64,000 nucleotides of DNA. Source: Gemmatimonadota bacterium (lineage in GTDB: Bacteria; Gemmatimonadota; Gemmatimonadetes; Longimicrobiales; Gaopeijiaceae). Positions 52,653 to 61,198 of the stretch are shown piece after piece (position 1 is the first letter of the stretch; every line of letters begins with the position of its first letter). The stretch spans positions 1 through 64,000 of the forward strand of contig VGVR01000006.1 in the NCBI GenBank assembly GCA_016873995.1. Reading direction: 5' to 3'. Both the position numbers and the translations under genes were made by a program. The notes under the pieces were generated by a model. It was not told the DNA's origin, ran no database searches, and saw nothing but the letters and a program-made list of their open reading frames with translations.

Positions 52653-53153
52653 CTACCCTCTCGCCGTCTCCACCGCGTGCGCCGTCCAGGCGGTGGACGC
52701 ACCCTCGTCGCACTTCACCGACACCAGGATGTGATCCAGGGCGATGTGGTGGTCGAGCGGCCCGGGCTTCTTCAGCCAGCCGGGTAGGCCACACTCGAAG
52801 AGCACGGTGGCCACGGTGGTGAGCACCGCGCCTATGGCGACGCCCTCGAAGGTGATGACGCCGGCGGGTGGGAGCCCAACGATGGGCTGACCGCCCGTCG
52901 GGAGGGGGTACGCCTCCGAGGTGAGCTTCACCATCAAGAAGAACGCGGTGCCCCCCACAGTGGCGCCGGCGAGCGATGTCCACGGAATGCGCGACTTGAT
53001 GGTCGCGCCGACGGGCACGACGTCGTGCTCGAGCGGCACGGAGCTCCTCACCTCGACGTTCTCCGGGGCGACTCCGTCCTGGCCGAGGCGCTGCAGCGCC
53101 GCCCGTGCATCCGCCGCCCGTGCGAAGACCGCGTGAAGCCGACCGTCAGCCAT
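52653..53153 (-). CDS. actD: Alternative Complex III subunit ActD
   Basis: 166 residues from ATG 53153, overlapping the actC stop by eight bases. DUF3341-type: N-terminal ferredoxin-like fold (GRLHAVFARAADARAALQRL), two membrane helices (TSLAGATVGGTAFFLMV; VAIGAVLTTVATVLFECG) and a soluble C-terminus. ActD is a membrane subunit of the quinol:electron-acceptor oxidoreductase, of structural role. Confidence 0.87.
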   Translation of the reverse strand: MADGRLHAVFARAADARAALQRLGQDGVAPENVEVRSSVPLEHDVVPVGATIKSRIPWTSLAGATVGGTAFFLMVKLTSEAYPLPTGGQPIVGLPPAGVITFEGVAIGAVLTTVATVLFECGLPGWLKKPGPLDHHIALDHILVSVKCDEGASTAWTAHAVETARG

Positions 53154-54522
53154 GGGAAGCCCCCTCGCGCCCTGCCCGGAGCGCCTGCTCGGCTGCAAAG
53201 GCCCGATGTGTCAGGTGCTCGCCCTCACGCACCTCCCAGAGCGAGACGATGGGGGCGAGCTGCAAGAACGCGAAGTAGAGGAACCCGAAGAGCCCGACCG
53301 AGCCGACTAGAATCCCGATCTCGACCCAGCTCGGTGTATAGAAGCCCTGCGTGTACTCGAGCCGAGGCGTCGACAGCGTACCGACGACGATCAGGTAGCG
53401 CTCGATCCACATACCGACCAGCACACCGAGCCCGACGATGGCGGTGCCGAGCGGCTTGCGTCCCTTCGGCCACGGCAGAATCAGGAGCGGGATGACGGTG
53501 TTCACGATGATCATCGTCCAGAAGAAGCCGGAGAACTCACCCGTGATGCGCCCGTCGAACACAGCGCGCTCCGCGTGCTCGTTGCCGTACCAGACGGTCA
53601 GGTGCTCGGCGAAGGTGAAGTAGCTCCACAGCATCGCGAACGCGAGGAACATCAACCCGAGGTTGTTGAACACTTTGTCGCTCAAGTACTCGTGGATGCC
53701 GAGGCCCTTTCTGAGGAGGTACATCGCGACCATGAGCACCGCGACGCCGGAGTAGATGGCACCGACGACGAAGTACGGTCCGAAGATGGTGCTGTGCCAC
53801 ATGGGCTGAATGGCCATGGCGAAGTCCCACGACACGATCGTGTGCACTGACACGGCCACGGGGATGATCACCACTGCCATCGCCTTGATGCCGGCTTCGA
53901 GCGAGAACCACTGCTGCGGCGTGCCACGCCACCCCAGCGCCGCCACGCGGAAGAAGAGCGTCTTCAAGCCCTTCGGGTACTCGCGGAGCCGCTTGTCGCG
54001 GATGATCGCGAAGTCGGGGATCATCGGGAGCAGCAGATAGAGAATGCTCCCCATCAGGTAGGTCGTGATCGCCAGCACGTCCCACATGAGCGGCGAGCGG
54101 AAGTTGGGCCAGATGCCGCGCTCGTTCGGGAGCGGGATCATGTACCAGAAGATCCAGGGCCGACCGAGGTGGATGAGCGGGAAGAGTCCGCCGATCATGA
54201 GCGCGAACGTCGTGATCGCTTCCGCGCATCTCGTCACCGGACGGCGCCACTCCGCCTGCGTCACACGCAAAATCGCGGAGATGAGCGTGCCGGCGTGACT
54301 GATGCCGATCCAGAAGACGAAGTTGACGATGTAGAAGCCCCAGAAGACGGGCCGATTGATGCCCGCCACACCGATGTCGTTGACGATCTGGTAGCCCCAG
54401 GAATAGAAGAGCACGGCAACGAGGAGGCCGGTGACCAGGCTGCCGAAGAAGAGCTTCGGGCGGAAGCCGCTGAGAGGTCGGACCAGTGCCTCTTCGTGAA
54501 TGCTCGCTGCGGGCCCGGACAT
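53146..54522 (-). CDS. actC: Alternative Complex III subunit ActC (NrfD/PsrC family)
   Basis: 458 residues with about ten membrane helices. The family text NRPVFWGFYIVNFVFWIGIS, HAGTLISAILRVTQAEWRRP and MWIERYLIVVG fits ActC, which carries the quinol site and, by homology with respiratory Complex III alternatives, proton-path residues in the helix bundle. It follows the iron-sulfur gene immediately (no gap) and precedes actD with overlap. Confidence 0.93.
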   Translation of the reverse strand: MSGPAASIHEEALVRPLSGFRPKLFFGSLVTGLLVAVLFYSWGYQIVNDIGVAGINRPVFWGFYIVNFVFWIGISHAGTLISAILRVTQAEWRRPVTRCAEAITTFALMIGGLFPLIHLGRPWIFWYMIPLPNERGIWPNFRSPLMWDVLAITTYLMGSILYLLLPMIPDFAIIRDKRLREYPKGLKTLFFRVAALGWRGTPQQWFSLEAGIKAMAVVIIPVAVSVHTIVSWDFAMAIQPMWHSTIFGPYFVVGAIYSGVAVLMVAMYLLRKGLGIHEYLSDKVFNNLGLMFLAFAMLWSYFTFAEHLTVWYGNEHAERAVFDGRITGEFSGFFWTMIIVNTVIPLLILPWPKGRKPLGTAIVGLGVLVGMWIERYLIVVGTLSTPRLEYTQGFYTPSWVEIGILVGSVGLFGFLYFAFLQLAPIVSLWEVREGEHLTHRAFAAEQALRAGREGASHG

Positions 54523-55206
54523 CTAGCGTCCTCCCCTCAAGTAGATCACCGACGGCTCCGTGGAGAGGTCCTCGAGCAGGTGCGTGGTGCGTTCCGTACG
54601 TGCGAGCAGGGCGACCAGGCTCTCCGGGTCGTCCAGGTCACCGAACGTGATCGCCTGCGCCGGGCAGGACTGCGAGCAGGCGGTTTTGATCTCGCCGTCG
54701 CGAACCTCGCGCTCCTCCTGCGCGGCGACTTCCTGTGCGTCCTGGATGCGCTGCACGCAGAACGTGCACTTCTCCATGACGCCGGCGGGGCGCACGCTCA
54801 CGCTCGGGTTGAGCTGCCGCTCGAGCGGCGCATCGAACTCGGGCGCGAACCAGTTGAAGTAGCGGGTGGTGTAGGGGCAGTTGTTCGCGCAGTAGCGCGT
54901 GCCGATGCAGCGCGCGTACACCATCGCGTTGAGCCCCTCGGGCGTACGGTACGTGGCGTACACGGGGCACACCGGTTCGCACGGAGCGTGACCGCACTGC
55001 TGGCAGAGTACCGGTTGGAAGCGGACCTTCACGTCCGGGAAAACGCCCTCGTAGTAGCGCTCGATGCGCATCCAGTGCATCGCGCGCCCCCTGGCGGCCT
55101 CGACCTCCCCTACGGTCTGGATGTTGTTCTCGGCGTGGCACGCCACCGCGCACGCGCCGCACCCGGTGCAGCGGTCGGTGTCGATCGCCATTCCCCAGCG
55201 CGTCAT
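54523..55206 (-). CDS. Alternative Complex III iron-sulfur protein (ActB C-terminal part)
   Basis: 227 residues from ATG 55206 in an ATGA overlap. Four cluster motifs: CTGCGACAVAC, CQQCGHAPCEPVC, CIGTRYCANNCP and the later CTFC with CSQSCP. In the well-studied Rhodothermus complex this part is the C-terminal half of ActB; here it is a separate gene. It relays electrons from the quinol site toward the cytochromes. Confidence 0.92.
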   Translation of the reverse strand: MTRWGMAIDTDRCTGCGACAVACHAENNIQTVGEVEAARGRAMHWMRIERYYEGVFPDVKVRFQPVLCQQCGHAPCEPVCPVYATYRTPEGLNAMVYARCIGTRYCANNCPYTTRYFNWFAPEFDAPLERQLNPSVSVRPAGVMEKCTFCVQRIQDAQEVAAQEEREVRDGEIKTACSQSCPAQAITFGDLDDPESLVALLARTERTTHLLEDLSTEPSVIYLRGGR

Positions 55207-57449
55207 ACGCGGGCCCCCCGGATCTGCACGAGTTGGCTCGTCTGTTGAGGTGCCCATCCCACCGGAATCAGCTCGGGCTCACCACCCTCGTAGCGGCGGC
55301 CGAAGCGCACCATCGTTCCCTCACCGACGCGCGTGATGCGCACGCGCGTTGCAGCCCAGGCCGATGCCGTGGTGCCGTCCACGCGCCCCGCGCCGACGAG
55401 CGCCATGACGTTGGCGCCGCGGCCCTGCGCGTAGCGGCCGTTGTCCGCGTAACCGTGACCCAACGGCATCGACACGACGCCGGGCCGAACCGCCGGGTCG
55501 ATCACCGCGTGCGTCTCGACGGAGCCCGTCTGGGACTCGACGCGGACGCGGTCGCCGTCGTGGATGCCCAGCTCGGCCGCATCCGCCGGGGAGAGCTCCA
55601 CCCACGAGCCCCACATGACGGTGGAGAGCGGGTCCGGGTGCTCCTGGAGCCAAGGGCGGTTCGCGCCTCGCCCGTCGCCGTTCTTCACCGAAGCGAACGG
55701 GAGGAGGCCGAACGCGTACTCGGGGCCCCCCTCGGAGAGAGCGCCCGGCAGCTCGGGGGCAGCGCCCGTGGGACCGGACGGCGCCGACATCGCCGCAGCG
55801 TCACCGAAAATGCCGCCGCGGTCGATGGCGGCCGACAGATACGCGGATGCGGTGGCTCCAGCGCTCCCCGGCATGCGCGCCAGGTCTTCGCCCACACGAG
55901 CGCGCACCAGAGCCTCGTAGCTCGCCCACGTGAACCGTGAAGCGACGGACTCGGGCAGCGCGCGCGCGACAGCAAGCAGGATATCTGCAGGGTGCTGGCC
56001 GTCACCCATCGGCTCGACCACCGCTTCGGCCAAGCCGAGCGCGGCGACACCCGCCGACGTCGGCGACTCGTAGGCCTCGAAGCGCTCGAGCTCGGTGGCG
56101 AGTGGCAGGATCAGGTTGGCCTGGAGCGCCGTGTCGTCGCGGAAGCTCGACAGTACGATGACGGTCTGCACACGTCCGATCGCCTCGCGGATGCCCCAGC
56201 CCGCCGGAAGCGCGTGAACCGGGTCGGCATCCGCCACGATGAGCAGCTCGACCGGCTCTCCCGACTCCCCACGGAGGCGTGCGGCCAGCTCCGCGATCGG
56301 CGAGTCTGCCGGGTTGCTCGGCTCGACGGTGCGCGTCAGTCCCAGGGAAGCCGGAGCGAACACCCCGCCAACGCGGCCGAGGTTGCCCAGCAGCACGTTC
56401 AGGCCGAGCGCCGCCGCGACGTTGGCGAGACCGTTCGAGTGCGCCGCAGCGGAGCCGCCGCCGATGACCAGCCCACGCTCGGCGGTCCTCAGCTCTTCAG
56501 CAACCGCGACGATGCGCTCCTCGGGCACGTCGCACTGCGTGGCTGCGTCCGCTGTACTCGGTGCATCCCCCGGGAAGAGCACCCGATAGCGGCGTGCCGC
56601 ATCCGCGGGCACCGAGCCGGATGCGAGAATGTGGCCGGCGATCGCTCGCGCGAGCACGCCCTCCGTGCCGGGCCGAACCGGTAGCCACACGTCGGCGTTG
56701 GCCGCCGTGAGGGACATGCGCGCCTCGGCCTGGATGAAGCGGCCTCGGCGGGTCGGGCGTGCGCGCCGCATGTCCGCGAAGGCGCGCGTGAAGTGCACCT
56801 GGCTGCGCCCTGGATCCAGGATCGGAGCGCCGATCGAGAGCACGCAGTCGGCGTTGGCGATGTCGAAGTACGGCAGGTCGGTCGTGCCGAGCGCGAGCTG
56901 TGCAGCCCGCCGCTCGACCTCCAACTCGGGAGCCTCGAGGAAGGCGGGAGCCGGTGCGCCGAGTGCAGCCGCGAAGCGGCGCCAAAGCGCGCCCGTGAGG
57001 CCGGAGCGGTCCGACGCGACGATGGCGATCCGGTCCGCGGGCACCGCGCCAATGGCGGACACCACCTGCGCGATCGCGTCGTCCCAGGCCACGGCCTCGA
57101 AGGCGCCGGAGCCTCGGTTGCCCGAGCTGCGTTGCGCCTGGAGAATGCGGTCGGGGTTGTAGAGCTCCTGCAGGAGGGAGTGTCCGAGCGCGCAGACGCC
57201 GCCCTTGTTCACGGGGTGGGCTTGGTTGCCCTCGATCTTCTTGGCGTCACCGTCGACGACGCGCACCACGATGCCGCAGCCGGCCGCGCACTGACGGCAC
57301 ACGCTGAAGCGCCAACCGCTCTCGCCGGGCAGCTCGGGAGTCTGGCGCACCCGCTGCACGATGAACTGCTCCTCCGGGCTCCCGCACCCTTCGAGCAGCG
57401 TGGCACCCGCCGCGACCGAGGTCGCTTTTACGAAGTCTCTTCTGCGCAA
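55203..57449 (-). CDS. Alternative Complex III molybdopterin-fold subunit (ActB N-terminal part)
   Basis: 748 residues. Tat-type leader RRRDFVKATSVAAGATLLEGC, whose Cys suggests a lipid anchor. A cysteine set (VCRQCAAGCG with GGVCALGH further on) resembles the N-terminal cluster site of molybdopterin oxidoreductases, and the remainder has the same four-domain fold. ActB lacks the cofactor in characterised complexes; no Mo-ligand is visible here. It sits between actA and the iron-sulfur gene. Confidence 0.92.
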   Translation of the reverse strand: MRRRDFVKATSVAAGATLLEGCGSPEEQFIVQRVRQTPELPGESGWRFSVCRQCAAGCGIVVRVVDGDAKKIEGNQAHPVNKGGVCALGHSLLQELYNPDRILQAQRSSGNRGSGAFEAVAWDDAIAQVVSAIGAVPADRIAIVASDRSGLTGALWRRFAAALGAPAPAFLEAPELEVERRAAQLALGTTDLPYFDIANADCVLSIGAPILDPGRSQVHFTRAFADMRRARPTRRGRFIQAEARMSLTAANADVWLPVRPGTEGVLARAIAGHILASGSVPADAARRYRVLFPGDAPSTADAATQCDVPEERIVAVAEELRTAERGLVIGGGSAAAHSNGLANVAAALGLNVLLGNLGRVGGVFAPASLGLTRTVEPSNPADSPIAELAARLRGESGEPVELLIVADADPVHALPAGWGIREAIGRVQTVIVLSSFRDDTALQANLILPLATELERFEAYESPTSAGVAALGLAEAVVEPMGDGQHPADILLAVARALPESVASRFTWASYEALVRARVGEDLARMPGSAGATASAYLSAAIDRGGIFGDAAAMSAPSGPTGAAPELPGALSEGGPEYAFGLLPFASVKNGDGRGANRPWLQEHPDPLSTVMWGSWVELSPADAAELGIHDGDRVRVESQTGSVETHAVIDPAVRPGVVSMPLGHGYADNGRYAQGRGANVMALVGAGRVDGTTASAWAATRVRITRVGEGTMVRFGRRYEGGEPELIPVGWAPQQTSQLVQIRGARV

Positions 57450-57459
57450 CCCTCTCTCC

Positions 57460-58011
57460 CTAGTGATGACAGGTCATACAGTCGATGCTCGCGTCCTGCT
57501 CGCGATGGCAGTCGAGGCACCAACCCATGTTGGCCACGTCGACGACCTGCTGAGCCACCGTCATCGAGCCCACGTCTCCGTGACAAGTAGCGCAGTCGAC
57601 GCCCGCTCGGACGTGCGGGCTGTGCTTGAAGTGGACCATCGCCGAGGTGGGGATCACGTGCACCTTGCGCCACACCATCGGCTCGCCGTTTCCGTTGGCG
57701 TACTGCTCCATGAACTTCACGACCTCGGGATGATCCGCGGCCTGCCGACGGTGGCACGAAGCGCACGCTGCCATGGCGGGAAGGCCGGCCTGGGCCTGTG
57801 TCTCGACACCCTCGTGACAACGCGTGCACTCGATCTCGTTCTCGATGTGCACCGAGTGGCTGAAGGCGATAGGTTGCGGCGGAGGCGGAGGTAGCTCGTC
57901 CGAGCAACCGACCATGACCAGCGCCATCGCGGCGACGCCGAAGGCCGCGAGCCGCGGCCGCCGACTACGCCGAGACGCCGTCTCGCGCCGCGCGATCCCG
58001 AGCCTATGACC
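57460..58011 (-). CDS. actA: Alternative Complex III pentahaem cytochrome ActA
   Basis: Five CxxCH motifs (CTRCH, CASCH, CATCH, CLDCH, CMTCH) follow a lipoprotein-like signal (VAAMALVMVGCS), matching the pentahaem c-type ActA subunit. The start is unclear: no ATG, GTG or TTG lies in frame near the signal, and the first ATG upstream is deep inside the divergent methyltransferase gene. A CTG at about 58011, three bases after AAGGGAG, is one option; the right end given here is therefore approximate. Confidence 0.85.
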   Translation of the reverse strand, partial: GHRLGIARRETASRRSRRPRLAAFGVAAMALVMVGCSDELPPPPPQPIAFSHSVHIENEIECTRCHEGVETQAQAGLPAMAACASCHRRQAADHPEVVKFMEQYANGNGEPMVWRKVHVIPTSAMVHFKHSPHVRAGVDCATCHGDVGSMTVAQQVVDVANMGWCLDCHREQDASIDCMTCHH

Positions 58012-58680
58012 CAGGATCTCCCTTCCAGACTGCGGGCCCTCTACTCCGGTGAGTGGGAGGAGGTGTGGGCGCGGATCGAGCGAGAATCCCCCGCGACCTA
58101 CTGGGAGGAGAACGCGGTCTTGGGTCGGATCGACACCTACCGGGCGCTGCTCGGGCGCCTCCAGCCGATCGCGGGACGGCGCATTCTCGATGCAGGCTGC
58201 GGCCGCGGGCTGATGGCGCAGCGACTGGCGGCGCAGGGCGCGCGGGTCACCGCGGTCGACGTGTTGGCCGATCACGTGTCAGAAGCTCGGGAGCGGGTAG
58301 GAGAGCGCGGGCCAACCCTGGCGGTGGCCGACTGCAAGGACCTGATCGCCGCACGCGGCGCGTTCGACGACATCATTCTTCACGAAGTGCTGGAGGAGTA
58401 CACGGCGGACGAGACGCGTGAGCTGCTGCGTGTACTGGCCCGTGCCGACGCGCGCCGAGTCCACCTGGTGTTCAAACAGCCGCAGCAATGGGGCGGCTTG
58501 ATCCGTTCCCTGCTCCCGGCTGCCTTGGTGGGCACGCTCGACCCTGTTGCGGTCCTGCGCTCGTTTCACCGCAATACCCCCTATCGACTGGCCCATCAGG
58601 AACCCGTCCGCCGCCGCAGCTACCACGTCCAGATGGTCGAATTGACCTTGCAGGAGAGTCTGGAACACGGCGACCCCTGA
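58006..58680 (+). CDS. Class I SAM-dependent methyltransferase
   Basis: 224 residues. SAM motif ILDAGCGRGLMAQRLAAQG near residue 60, TAVDVLADHVS, and FDDIILHEVLEEY in the post-II position. Resemblance to the UbiG/BchM group is only general; no pigment genes are near. It diverges from actA, whose start region overlaps its own. Substrate unknown. Confidence 0.85.
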   Translation: MTQDLPSRLRALYSGEWEEVWARIERESPATYWEENAVLGRIDTYRALLGRLQPIAGRRILDAGCGRGLMAQRLAAQGARVTAVDVLADHVSEARERVGERGPTLAVADCKDLIAARGAFDDIILHEVLEEYTADETRELLRVLARADARRVHLVFKQPQQWGGLIRSLLPAALVGTLDPVAVLRSFHRNTPYRLAHQEPVRRRSYHVQMVELTLQESLEHGDP

Positions 58681-58740
58681 TTTCAGCGGCCCGAGACTTT
58701 GCGGGGTGAGCCCCCTAGCCGCAAGGGTGTCTACCGAACC

Positions 58741-59157
58741 TTAACAGTGCTCGTCGTAGGCAGCCCGGAGATCCGCTGCGATCTCCTCGGGGTAGCGACC
58801 CTCGATCTGATGGCGCTCCATGAAGTACACGAGCTCACCGTCCTTGAAGAGCGCCACGGAAGGCGACGATGGCGGGTACCCGGCAATGTACTCGCGGGCC
58901 CGGTCCGTGGCCGCCATGTCCTGGCCTGCGAAAACCGTGGTGAGCACCTCCGGTTTGGCTTCGCCCTGGAGGGAGAGGTAGACCGCCGGGCGCATCATGG
59001 CGGCGGCGCACCCGCACACCGAGTTGACGGCGACGAGCGTGGTGCGCTTCTCGACCCCGAGCACCGCATCGACGTCTGCTGGGCTCTTCAACTCCTTGAA
59101 GCCGATGCGGACGAGATCCTGACGCATCGGCGCGACCATCATCTCTGGGTACGGCAT
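58741..59157 (-). CDS. Bacilliredoxin BrxA/BrxB-family protein
   Basis: 138 residues from ATG 59157 (MPYPEMMVAPMRQDLVRIGF). Active-site C48-G-C50 in VNSVCGCAAA is the hallmark of the YphP/YqiW family. In Firmicutes these remove bacillithiol from proteins; outside them they accompany bacillithiol-like thiols in several phyla. Its presence suggests that the host uses bacillithiol or a related low-molecular thiol. Confidence 0.92.
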   Translation of the reverse strand: MPYPEMMVAPMRQDLVRIGFKELKSPADVDAVLGVEKRTTLVAVNSVCGCAAAMMRPAVYLSLQGEAKPEVLTTVFAGQDMAATDRAREYIAGYPPSSPSVALFKDGELVYFMERHQIEGRYPEEIAADLRAAYDEHC

Positions 59158-59374
59158 TCTCGGGTCTCCTGCCGACGGAGTGTCGGCGACGACACCAAAA
59201 CTACGTCGGTGCGGGGGACTGTCTACCGGAGCCCGTGAAGTGGTCGCCGCGGGGCAGTGGAGCTTAGCTTTCGGCGACGCACGATTCGCGGCCCCTGCCT
59301 CGATATGGTCCGGGTCCACCCGTGATGACACCTGGTAACATGAAGTCCGAACACGACTTAGGTACGCAGGGCCG
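59158..59374. other. Intergenic region between divergent genes
   Basis: About 215 bases separate the bacilliredoxin gene and the DUF1460 gene, presumably holding both promoters. I see no clear -35/-10 pair, palindrome or small gene. Confidence 0.4.
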
Positions 59375-60316
59375 ATGATTCGATATCGCGCCCTTCTCGG
59401 CCCTTTGATGGTCGTCCTGATCGCCGTGGCGGCCATGCTCTGGTCGCCGCTGGAGCCGCACCGGCCGCCCATCGTCGAAGACATAGGGGCTCCGGTCCCA
59501 ACGTGGGCGGACGAGGACTGGGCGATCTTCGAGGCGAGAGTGCGGTGGGCGTCGGATCAGGGGCTCGACACCGTGTCGCTCGCCGAGGCGACGGCCGCCA
59601 TCGGCCGCTCGTTCGTCGGCACTGCGTACGTGCCCCGGACCCTCGAAGAAGACGGGCCCGAGCACCTCGTCATCAACTTCCGCGGACTCGACTGCGTCAC
59701 GTTCGTGGAGAACGCGTTCGCGCTCGCGCGCTTCGTGAAGGCCGGCGGTGCCGGGTCGCTCGATCGTCGAGCGGAAGCCGAAGCGGCCTACGGCAGGCTG
59801 CTCACCCAGCTCCGGTATCGGGATGGGGCCATCGCCGGGTATCCGAGCCGGTTGCACTACTTCAGCGATTGGATCGAAGACAACGATCGTCGCGGGCTGG
59901 TGCGCGACCTCACTGGCGAGCTGGGTGGAGTTCCCGACGCCGAGCCGATCGACTTCATGAGCACGCACCCGGATGCGTACCGACAGCTGAGTGACCCTGC
60001 GAACCTCGCGGCCGTACGCGCGACCGAAGCGGCACTGAACGGCCGCGGACGAGTGTTCATTCCAGAGGCGCGTATCGCCGAGGTGGCGGTTGGCATCCGT
60101 GACGGCGACATCATCGCCGCGACCAGCACGGTAGCTGGGCTGGACGTAGCGCACACCGGCCTCGCGCTCTGGGTGGACGGGAGCCTGCACCTACTGCATG
60201 CGCCGCTGGTGGGTGACTCGGTCGAGATCAGCACGGTCTCGCTCGCCGAGCGCATCCTCTCGATCGGCGGGCAAGACGGCATCATGGTCGCGCGGCCGGT
60301 CGAGCCGAGTCCTTGA
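59375..60316 (+). CDS. DUF1460 peptidoglycan amidase-like protein
   Basis: 313 residues with an N-terminal membrane/signal segment (LMVVLIAVAAMLW). NlpC/P60-fold features of DUF1460: GTAYVPRTLEE, the catalytic Cys in GLDCVTFVENAF, and the His in VAHTGLALWV. Known members are N-acetylmuramoyl-L-alanine amidases acting on wall fragments. Coupled by TTGA to the next gene. Confidence 0.88.
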   Translation: MIRYRALLGPLMVVLIAVAAMLWSPLEPHRPPIVEDIGAPVPTWADEDWAIFEARVRWASDQGLDTVSLAEATAAIGRSFVGTAYVPRTLEEDGPEHLVINFRGLDCVTFVENAFALARFVKAGGAGSLDRRAEAEAAYGRLLTQLRYRDGAIAGYPSRLHYFSDWIEDNDRRGLVRDLTGELGGVPDAEPIDFMSTHPDAYRQLSDPANLAAVRATEAALNGRGRVFIPEARIAEVAVGIRDGDIIAATSTVAGLDVAHTGLALWVDGSLHLLHAPLVGDSVEISTVSLAERILSIGGQDGIMVARPVEPSP

Positions 60317-61164
60317 ACCCGCTCGCGCTCCTCGCGCTCGGCGTTGCCGCCGCGGGGGGCGCATACTGGCTGGACCGGGTCGCGAATTCCGTGATCCGGC
60401 CCACGCCTCGCCTCCCCGAGCGGTCGCTGCCCGAGTCGGGACTCGCTCACGAGGACATCGTCATTTCCGGTGCGGGGCATGCCCTGGCGGGCTGGTTCGT
60501 GCCGGCCGCCAGCGCGGCGGCGAAGGCGCCGCTCGTGCTCATGGCCCACGGTTGGGGCGCCAACTACGGCACGGTGCTCAGGCTCGCAGAGCCGCTGGTG
60601 CGCGCAGGGCACGACGTCCTCTTGTTCGACATGCGCGGGCACGGCCGCAACCGAGCCGCGTCATTCGTTACCGTGCGGCATATGCGCGACGACGTGATGG
60701 CCGTGGTCGCCTACGCCCAGCAACGCTTTCCCGGCAGGCCGCTCGTCCTGCTCGGGCACTCGTTCGGCGGCGCGGCCAGCGTGTTGGCTGTGGCCGAAGG
60801 CGCGAAGGTCGCGGGCCTGGTTCTCATCGCGACACCGTCCGACGTGCTCCGCATCACGGCGGAAGCCTTCTCGCAGAGGGGACTACCTGGGGGGTTGATG
60901 GTGAAGGTGCTCCGGCCGTTCTGGTGGTGGCGGCTCGGGGGCACGTTTCGGCCGCACTCGGTGACGCGACGCATTCGGGAGCTGCGCCGGCCGACCCTCA
61001 TCCTCCATCCCGAGAACGACGCGCGCGTGAGCCGCGAGCACGCGGAACGACTCTCCCAGGCCGCCGGCATCCCGTACCGGCTCATGCCCGGATCCGCGCA
61101 CACGGATGTCCTCTCCGCCCCCATGACCGCAGCGGTCGTGAAGGAGTTCATCGCGACGCTCTGA
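60313..61164 (+). CDS. Alpha/beta hydrolase
   Basis: 283 residues from a TTG start overlapping the previous stop. An N-terminal membrane anchor (LALLALGVAAAGGAYWL) precedes a hydrolase domain: MAHGWGAN, FDMRGHGRN, nucleophile LLGHSFGGAAS, LHPENDARV (Asp) and SAHTDV (His). A membrane-bound esterase or lipase of unknown substrate. Confidence 0.88.
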   Translation: MNPLALLALGVAAAGGAYWLDRVANSVIRPTPRLPERSLPESGLAHEDIVISGAGHALAGWFVPAASAAAKAPLVLMAHGWGANYGTVLRLAEPLVRAGHDVLLFDMRGHGRNRAASFVTVRHMRDDVMAVVAYAQQRFPGRPLVLLGHSFGGAASVLAVAEGAKVAGLVLIATPSDVLRITAEAFSQRGLPGGLMVKVLRPFWWWRLGGTFRPHSVTRRIRELRRPTLILHPENDARVSREHAERLSQAAGIPYRLMPGSAHTDVLSAPMTAAVVKEFIATL

Positions 61165-61198
61165 GCGGTCGCGGCGCGTTACGCGACCCGGCGACGCC

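Noticed and set aside
58006-58680. Mg-protoporphyrin methyltransferase (bchM)
   Set aside because: Only general methyltransferase similarity; the BchM-specific post-motif text is missing and no photosynthesis genes are in the window.
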